Origin: CAYLZO01 sp964387775
Lineage (GTDB): Bacteria > Chloroflexota > Anaerolineae > JAAYZQ01
Assembly (NCBI GenBank): GCA_964387775.1
Contig: CAYLZO010000086.1
Span: forward strand, 1-18,858
Direction: 5' to 3'
Length of the DNA stretch: 18,858 nucleotides
A model generated the notes under the pieces. The model saw only the letters and a list, made by a program, of their open reading frames with translations, was not told the origin of the DNA and did not search any database. This document shows, one piece after another, positions 14,445-18,858 of this stretch. The position numbers and the translations under genes are program-made. The first letter of the stretch is position 1. The number at the start of each line of letters is the position of its first letter.

Positions 14445-14520
14445 TGGACAGTAGATAGTGGTCAGTGGTCAGTGTGACTGACCACTGACCACTGACCACT
14501 GACCACTATCCACTACCCAC
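14430..14520. repeat. Heptamer-repeat inverted array 2 (unit GTGGTCA)
   Basis: The left arm is made of 7-bp units of the pattern AGTGGNN (for example AGTGGTC, AGTGGAC, AGTAGAT). The right arm is the reverse complement, with four near-perfect TGACCAC units followed by TATCCAC and TACCCAC. The outer ends (GTGGGTAGTGGA and its complement) pair perfectly; the arms differ by about one unit. The stop codon TAG (14442-14444) of the ferredoxin gene lies within it. It separates the ferredoxin from the oxidoreductase and would form a long hairpin in their shared mRNA. The design is the same as array 1. Confidence 0.9.
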
Positions 14521-14538
14521 TCCTTGAAAAGGAACGAA

Positions 14539-16305
14539 ATGCTAAACCAAGACTTTGTCCGAATCCTATACGTGAACCTGACGACGGGCGAGCACCGCGT
14601 CGAGGACCGCGAGGACCTGCTCCACGACTATCTGGGGGGTACCGGCGTGGCCATGAAGTTGCTCGACGAACTGGTCCACGACGACAAGGACGCCCTCGAT
14701 CCCGATCAGCCGGCCATCTTTGCCATCGGCCCGCTGACGACGATCTTTCCCGTCGTGACCAAGGCGGCGGCCACCTTTCACTCGCCGCTGACGGGCGAGT
14801 ACGGCGAGAGCCACGCCGGGGGCAATTTCGCCTCGGCGCTGCGCTACGCGGGCTACGACGCGCTGGTCGTCACCGGGGCGGCAGAACGTCTCGTCTACCT
14901 GGTCATCGACGGCGAGAACGTGGAAATCCGCGCCGCCGACGCCATGGCCGGCATGGACGTCATCGAGACCGGGCGCGTCATCCGCGATTTCATCGAGGGC
15001 GCCGGCCACCGCAGCATCATCCGCATCGGCCCGGCAGGCGAGGCGCGTCCAGGACGCGATCCGGTCCGCTATGCCAACGTCAACGTCGATACCTTCCGCC
15101 ACTTTGGGCGGCTGGGCCTGGGCGCCGTGCTGGGCAGCAAGAACCTGAAGGCCATTGCCGTCATCGGCCGCCAGCACGTCGATCTGCCATCCGATGCTCG
15201 CGCTTACAAGAAAACCTACGCCGAGGTTTACGACCGGGTGCTCCACACCGACGCCATGAAAAAGTACCACGAGTTGGGCACCCCGGCCAACGTCCTGCCC
15301 CTGAACGAGCTGGGCGCCCTGCCCAGCTTTAACGTGCGCCAGGGCTATTTCGGCCAGGCCGACGAGATCAGCGGCGAGGCGTTCGCCGAGAACGACCTGA
15401 TCACCCAGCGGGCCTGCGCCGGCTGCCAGATCGGCTGCATCCACGTGGCCTACTACCGGCGGCCCTTTGCCCCCGGCCACGAGTACGAGACGACGATGGT
15501 CGCCTACGACCACGAGCTGATCTACGCCGTCGGCTCGCTGCTGGGCGTGGGCGACCGGCGCGACGTCCTGCGTCTCATCGAGGACATCGACAAGGCGGGC
15601 ATGGACACGATTTCGTGCGGCACGGCCCTGGCCTGGGCCACCGAGGCATTGGAGCGCGGCCTGGTTGAGCCGGAACAGTTCGGCGGCATCGATCTGCGCT
15701 GGGGCGACGCCGAGCGCTACGCCCGGGCGGTCGCCGCCATCGCCCGGCGCGACACGGAGCTGGGCGACCGGCTGGCCGAAGGCGAGGTGGCTGCCGCCCG
15801 CCACTACGGCGGCGAGGCGTACGTGGCTGCCGTCGGCGGGCAGGGCATCGCCGGCTACTGGACCGGCTATGCCCACGTCCTGGGCCACCTGCTGGGCGCC
15901 CGCCACTCGCACCTGGACAACGCCGGCTATGGCATCGACCAGAAGCTCGACCCCTACACCGACGAGGCCATCGTCGAGCGCATCATCGCCGACGAGGCGG
16001 AACGCATCGTCCAGACCAGCACGGCCATCTGCCTCTTTGCTCGCGGCGTCTACGACCTGGAGACCATCGCCCAGGCCCTGGCCAGCGTCGGCATCGAGTG
16101 CAGCGCCGACGAGCTGCAGGAGATGGGCGAGCGCATCTACTGGGAGCGCATCCGTCTGCGCGACCGGCTGGGCTTCGAGGCCCGGCTGGAGGACGTGCCC
16201 CAACGCTTTTTCGAGACGCCGACGCCCCGCGGCCAGCTTGAGCCGGAGCGGGTGGCGCGGCTGTTGGAAATCTATGAAGCACGGCGTTCTATCGCCCTGG
16301 CATAG
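14539..16305 (+). CDS. Aldehyde ferredoxin oxidoreductase (AOR family)
   Basis: This 588-residue tungsten (or molybdenum) bis-pterin enzyme oxidises aldehydes to carboxylic acids, or reduces acids in reverse, using ferredoxin. The N-terminal domain has YLGGTGVAMKLLDEL, a pterin-binding GEYGESHAGGNFASALRYAGYD segment, and RFGRLGLGAVLGSKNLKAIA-like sequence. The [4Fe-4S] cysteines are Cys293, Cys296 and Cys300 (CAGCQIGC) and Cys498 (AICLF). Their spacing matches the Pyrococcus enzyme (288, 291, 295, 494). ATG at 14539 is preferred (AAAAGGA 5-6 nt upstream) over the in-frame TTG at 14524. It is probably co-transcribed with the ferredoxin. The exact aldehyde cannot be told. A diverged copy of its last 40 residues lies at 17125-17250. 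Confidence 0.92.
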   Translation: MLNQDFVRILYVNLTTGEHRVEDREDLLHDYLGGTGVAMKLLDELVHDDKDALDPDQPAIFAIGPLTTIFPVVTKAAATFHSPLTGEYGESHAGGNFASALRYAGYDALVVTGAAERLVYLVIDGENVEIRAADAMAGMDVIETGRVIRDFIEGAGHRSIIRIGPAGEARPGRDPVRYANVNVDTFRHFGRLGLGAVLGSKNLKAIAVIGRQHVDLPSDARAYKKTYAEVYDRVLHTDAMKKYHELGTPANVLPLNELGALPSFNVRQGYFGQADEISGEAFAENDLITQRACAGCQIGCIHVAYYRRPFAPGHEYETTMVAYDHELIYAVGSLLGVGDRRDVLRLIEDIDKAGMDTISCGTALAWATEALERGLVEPEQFGGIDLRWGDAERYARAVAAIARRDTELGDRLAEGEVAAARHYGGEAYVAAVGGQGIAGYWTGYAHVLGHLLGARHSHLDNAGYGIDQKLDPYTDEAIVERIIADEAERIVQTSTAICLFARGVYDLETIAQALASVGIECSADELQEMGERIYWERIRLRDRLGFEARLEDVPQRFFETPTPRGQLEPERVARLLEIYEARRSIALA

Positions 16306-16337
16306 AAGGGTGCAAGCGTTGGGTTTTGCTGCCGGGT

Positions 16338-16366
16338 TTGATCTTTGGCCATGTTTGTGCTAGTAT
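16338..16366 (+). promoter_or_regulatory. Probable promoter of the Phd/PIN module
   Basis: TTGATC (16338-16343) and TAGTAT (16361-16366) are 17 bp apart, about 25 bp before the antitoxin start. Antitoxins of this type usually repress their own promoter, but no clear palindromic operator was seen. Confidence 0.5.
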
Positions 16367-16391
16367 GTTGATGAGACGGAGGGGGATTGTG

Positions 16392-16619
16392 ATGCAGCAG
16401 TTCAAGCTTGAAGAGGCTCAAACGCGACTGGTAGAGCTCTTCACCGAGGCCATGCAGGGCAAAGATGTCTTTATTCTCAAAGACCAACAGCAAGCGGTGC
16501 AGTTGGTGCCCGTCGATCTGCTGCCACGTCGTCCCCAGTTTGGCAGCGCCAAAGGTCTCATCGAACTGGCCGACGACTTTGATGCTCCTCTCGACGACTT
16601 TGACGAGTACATGCCATGA
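16392..16619 (+). CDS. Type II antitoxin, Phd/YefM family
   Basis: This 75-residue antitoxin has the N-terminal DNA-binding half (MQQFKLEEAQTRLVELFTEAMQGKDVFILKD). The C-terminal toxin-neutralising tail is acidic (GSAKGLIELADDFDAPLDDFDEYMP). It should bind and block the PIN nuclease encoded next, and repress the operon. The ATG at 16392 has a purine-rich GGAGGGGG 6 nt upstream; the longer frame from 16326 has no ribosome site. The stop overlaps the toxin start by ATGA, so the two are translationally coupled. Base composition is lower in GC than the oxidoreductase beside it, which suits an acquired module. Confidence 0.87.
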   Translation: MQQFKLEEAQTRLVELFTEAMQGKDVFILKDQQQAVQLVPVDLLPRRPQFGSAKGLIELADDFDAPLDDFDEYMP

Positions 16620-17002
16620 ACCTGATTCTGGATACACACACGTTTTTGTGGTTCATCTGCGGCAGTGACAGACTCAGCGCCACCGCACGTTCCCTGATCG
16701 ACGACCCTGCCAATCAGCCTTTCCTCAGCGTTGCCAGCCTGTGGGAGATGGCCATCAAGCTGAGTATTGGCAAGCTGAACCTGGCCCGCCCCTTTGAGGA
16801 CCTCATCCCCGAGCAGATGCAATTGAATGGCGTCCAGCTTTTGAGCATCGAGTTGGCTCACATCGCACCTGTGACAAACCTGCCCTTTCACCATCGTGAC
16901 CCTTTTGACCGCCTGCTGATTTCACAAGCCGTTGTCGAGCGGATGCCAATCGTGAGCGGCGATCCGTCGTTCGACGGGTACCAAGTCACGCGCTTGTGGT
17001 GA
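16616..17002 (+). CDS. PIN-domain ribonuclease toxin (VapC-like)
   Basis: This 128-residue toxin cleaves RNA with Mg2+ when freed from its antitoxin. The acidic active-site residues are in place: Asp6 (LILDTHTFLWF), Glu44 (LWEMAIK), Asp95 and Asp98 (HHRDPFDRLLISQA) and Asp116 (SGDPSFD). Length and motif order are normal for the DTHxLLW subgroup of PIN proteins. In contrast to the remnant at 13418-13648, this copy looks fully functional. The RNA target is unknown. Confidence 0.9.
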   Translation: MNLILDTHTFLWFICGSDRLSATARSLIDDPANQPFLSVASLWEMAIKLSIGKLNLARPFEDLIPEQMQLNGVQLLSIELAHIAPVTNLPFHHRDPFDRLLISQAVVERMPIVSGDPSFDGYQVTRLW

Positions 17003-17055
17003 ACTCACAAAACGCCATCTCTGGCGTCAACGACACACAACCACCAAGGTCTTCA

Positions 17056-17250
17056 ATGCTTTCCAAACTGCTGAAAGGTCTGCTAATCCTCGTCGTTGTG
17101 TTGATCGCCGTCTACAGCGTGCTGGCCCGGCTGGAGGACGTACCCCGGCGCTTTTTCGAGACGCCGACGCCGCGTGGCCAGCTCGAACCAAAACGGGTGG
17201 CGAATTTGCTCGAGATCTATGAGACACGGTGTGCGAAAAGCTTGACCTAA
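17056..17250 (+). pseudogene. Hybrid ORF: membrane segment fused to a diverged AOR C-terminal fragment
   Basis: The 64-residue frame starts with a hydrophobic membrane helix (MLSKLLKGLLILVVVLIAVY) and then continues with LEDVPRRFFETPTPRGQLEP and onward to the stop. The second part matches the last 40 residues of the oxidoreductase at 14539-16305 closely, with many silent base changes. It cannot be an enzyme. Most likely it is what remains of a second oxidoreductase gene after a deletion joined its end to the start of a membrane-protein gene. The ATG at 17056 has a weak AAGGT upstream. Whether it is translated is uncertain. Confidence 0.7.
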
Positions 17251-17270
17251 GATGAAATCCATGATAGGAT
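17242..17270 (+). promoter_or_regulatory. Sigma-70-type promoter of the exported protein gene
   Basis: TTGACC (17242-17247) and TAGGAT (17265-17270) have a 17-bp spacer. The -35 box lies in the last codons of the hybrid ORF (Leu-Thr-stop). Confidence 0.6.
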
Positions 17271-17319
17271 TCGAGCATTCGTGGGTACGGCGATGGGGCC
17301 TGGCCTGCTTCCAGACTCT

Positions 17320-17349
17320 GACCGTGCAACCGAGTCGTCTTGCACGGTC
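17320..17349 (+). promoter_or_regulatory. Leader hairpin of the exported protein gene
   Basis: GACCGTGCAA (17320-17329) and TTGCACGGTC (17340-17349) form a perfect 10-bp stem with a 10-nt loop, 9 nt before the ribosome site AGGAGG (17359-17364). No T-run follows, so it is more likely an mRNA-stability or translation-control hairpin than a terminator. Confidence 0.6.
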
Positions 17350-17370
17350 TATGCCTCCAGGAGGTGTTCC

Positions 17371-18177
17371 ATGAAGCGTTCTCAATTTTTCACCATTACT
17401 TTGGTCCTGGGCCTGCTGCTCGCAGCATTGGCCGTAGGCGTTGGGCTGGCCCAGCCGCCCAGCGCTGATTCCGAGCCCGACGTGCCCCTCTATCAGGTCG
17501 ATGCAGCCGACCCCATTGAGACTGAAAGCTCAGGTCCCTCAAGCCAACCGGTTGCTCCGGACAACTCTGCTGATCCGGCGAGCACGGCTCCTGGGCTCAC
17601 CGATGCCCAGCGCAACAGCAGCGCTCCCATCCTGCCCGATGGTTCAGTGGCTGAACCCTCCCGTGTCTCAGCTGCGCCTGAGCAATTGCCCGAAGGCGTC
17701 AAAGCCATCACGGCCATCACCAATTTTCGCGTTCCGGGCACAGCGCTCAAGCCCCGGGCCGACGACGTGAGCTATGTTCCGACGGCTGGCGGCGGCTGCT
17801 TCTATGCTTCTGCGGGCAACAGCTTTCGAGTCTTCAATACCGGCATTTACTTACCCCAGGGCTCCAACATCCTGGCCATGCGCATGTACTACGACGACAC
17901 CAGTTCGAACAATTCCCGCGCCTGGTTCAGCGTCTACGATCTGTACGGCGAGATTGTAGAGGAGTGGTCGGTGGATTCAGTGGGCGATATCGGCAACGGA
18001 TTCAACGACACGGATATGATTAGCCATACTATCAACTATCTCAGCTACTCCTATGCCATCAACTGGCGCCCCTACGACCTGGGCAACGATACGCAGGTGT
18101 GCGGTTTCCGCATCTTTTACGAGCCCCCGGCGCACATCGGCGCCTTTTTGCCGGCGATTTCGCGGGAGACCCCGTAG
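17371..18177 (+). CDS. Exported protein of unknown function
   Basis: This 268-residue protein starts with a clear signal peptide: basic MKRS, then a hydrophobic stretch TLVLGLLLAALAVGVGL, with likely cleavage after LAQ near residue 28. A low-complexity linker rich in Pro, Ser, Ala and Asp follows to about residue 110. The C-terminal domain (about 120-260) looks beta-rich (CFYASAGNSFRVFNTGIYLP, AWFSVYDLYGEIVEEWSVD, CGFRIFYEPP), with only two cysteines, which might form a disulfide. It ends in AFLPAISRETP; short LP-x-I/V-x-R tails are common on exported Chloroflexota proteins, perhaps as a surface-attachment signal. The ATG at 17371 has AGGAGG 6 nt upstream. No enzymatic motif is seen. It has its own promoter and terminator. 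Confidence 0.82.
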   Translation: MKRSQFFTITLVLGLLLAALAVGVGLAQPPSADSEPDVPLYQVDAADPIETESSGPSSQPVAPDNSADPASTAPGLTDAQRNSSAPILPDGSVAEPSRVSAAPEQLPEGVKAITAITNFRVPGTALKPRADDVSYVPTAGGGCFYASAGNSFRVFNTGIYLPQGSNILAMRMYYDDTSSNNSRAWFSVYDLYGEIVEEWSVDSVGDIGNGFNDTDMISHTINYLSYSYAINWRPYDLGNDTQVCGFRIFYEPPAHIGAFLPAISRETP

Positions 18178-18209
18178 GGGTCCCGAGTCTGTTGTGTGCG
18201 CCCAAAGAC

Positions 18210-18242
18210 AAACCTGGCAGTGCATGCCAGGTTTGCTTTTTA
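18210..18242 (+). terminator. Rho-independent terminator after the exported protein gene
   Basis: AAACCTGGCA (18210-18219) pairs perfectly with TGCCAGGTTT (18225-18234), with a 5-nt loop, and GC plus a T-run follow. A smaller hairpin, GACCCC/GGGGTC, overlaps the stop codon just upstream. Confidence 0.9.
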
Positions 18243-18310
18243 TCCGGAGTGTCCTACTCTCGGGTGGAGCAGGGGCTGCTGTGCGGCCCAGGTTATGAAA
18301 GGCTGTGATA

Positions 18311-18858
18311 ATGACATTCAAAGCACTGGTCGTGCGCGAGACTAAGAATGGTGAATTCGCTCGGCAGATCGAGGAACGAACCCTGGACGACCTGCCCGCC
18401 GGCGAGGTCCTGGTCCGCGTCCATTACTCGTCGCTCAACTACAAGGACGCGCTGTCGGCCACCGGCCACAGGGGCGTCACCCGCAGCTACCCCCACACGC
18501 CGGGCATTGACGCCGCCGGTGTGGTCGAAGCGAGTGACACTTCCCAGTTCGAGCCCGGCGACCAGGTCATTGTCACCAGCTACGACCTGGGCATGAATAC
18601 GTCCGGCGGCTGGGGCCAGTACGTCCGCGTGCCGGCCGACTGGGTCGTGCCCCTGCCCGAGGGTCTCACCCTGCGCGAGGGCATGATCTACGGCACCGCC
18701 GGGTTCACGGCGGCGCTGTCGGTCCACGCGCTGCAAAACCACGGCGTGCGCCCTCACGACGGCGAGGTGCTGGTTACCGGCGCGACGGGCGGCGTCGGCA
18801 GCCTGGCCGTCGGACTCCTGGCCGGGGCCGGTTATCACGTGGTGGCCGCTACCGGCAA
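18311..18858 (+). CDS. acuI: YhdH/AcuI-type acryloyl-CoA reductase (partial, N-terminal)
   Basis: The first 182 residues of a zinc-free medium-chain dehydrogenase/reductase are present; the gene runs off the right edge. Matches to the YhdH/AcuI group are strong: VRVHYSSLNYKDALSATG, YPHTPGIDAAGVV, FEPGDQVIVTSYDLG and MIYGTAGFTAALSVHAL, then the nucleotide-binding VLVTGATGGVGSLAVGLLAGAGY. Characterised members reduce acryloyl-CoA to propionyl-CoA with NADPH, which removes a toxic intermediate. The ATG at 18311 is preceded by a weak AAAGG. It follows the terminator at 18210-18242, so it is a separate unit, but no clear promoter was found. The C-terminal half would be needed to rule out other quinone-oxidoreductase relatives. 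Confidence 0.88.
   Translation, partial: MTFKALVVRETKNGEFARQIEERTLDDLPAGEVLVRVHYSSLNYKDALSATGHRGVTRSYPHTPGIDAAGVVEASDTSQFEPGDQVIVTSYDLGMNTSGGWGQYVRVPADWVVPLPEGLTLREGMIYGTAGFTAALSVHALQNHGVRPHDGEVLVTGATGGVGSLAVGLLAGAGYHVVAATG

Noticed and set aside
14430..14520. CRISPR array
   Set aside because: Units are 7 bp, contiguous, without spacers, and the array reverses orientation in the middle. No cas genes are nearby.
16326..16391. Longer antitoxin starting at 16326
   Set aside because: The extra 22 residues would cover the predicted promoter and have no ribosome site. Similarity to Phd/YefM begins at MQQFKLEEAQ.

Overview
This is a GC-rich bacterial window with nearly all genes on the + strand. 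It most resembles an anaerobic or facultative member of the Chloroflexota (Anaerolineae-like). That rests on gene content and style: a DUF711 protein, paired M16B peptidases, a tungsten/molybdenum aldehyde ferredoxin oxidoreductase with a poly-cluster ferredoxin, an exported protein ending in a short LPAISR tail, and intergenic heptamer repeats. No rRNA or other taxonomic marker settles it. Eight sigma-70-type promoters can be read by eye, and all have exactly 17 bp between the -35 and -10 boxes.

Layout. (1) 1-445, minus: the N-terminal part of an ABC-2-type ATPase, with its own divergent promoter and a long leader inverted repeat. (2) 780-6532: ugd1, a catalytic M16 peptidase, a zinc-site-dead M16 partner, a second ugd and acpS. 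A heptamer-repeat hairpin interrupts this run at 4641-4735. (3) 6555-7933: the translation operon infC-rpmI-rplT with a strong promoter. infC begins with the rare ATT codon. It is followed by a SpoU/TrmH-type RNA methyltransferase and a DUF711 protein. (4) 10018-12347: a stand-alone EF-G gene with a strong promoter, a perfect 22-bp palindrome, a folded attenuator-like leader and a clean terminator. (5) 12354-13400: an unrecognised 330-residue protein with its own promoter. (6) 13418-13932, minus: a decayed toxin-antitoxin operon whose PIN toxin has lost its middle. (7) 13960-16305: a four-cluster ferredoxin and an aldehyde ferredoxin oxidoreductase, separated by a second heptamer-repeat hairpin. 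(8) 16338-17250: an intact Phd/PIN toxin-antitoxin pair followed by a hybrid ORF joining a membrane segment to a diverged copy of the oxidoreductase C-terminus. (9) 17242-18242: an exported protein with its own promoter, leader hairpin and terminator. (10) 18311 to the end: the start of a YhdH/AcuI-type acryloyl-CoA reductase.

How the genes fit together: the Ugd pair would supply UDP-glucuronate for surface polysaccharide. The M16 pair probably forms a heterodimeric peptidase. The infC operon and EF-G serve translation. The ferredoxin carries electrons from aldehyde oxidation by the oxidoreductase. The strongest unexplained signals are the folded leader of the EF-G gene, the two heptamer inverted-repeat arrays that each supply the stop codon of the gene before them, and the rearranged oxidoreductase tail next to the toxin-antitoxin module.
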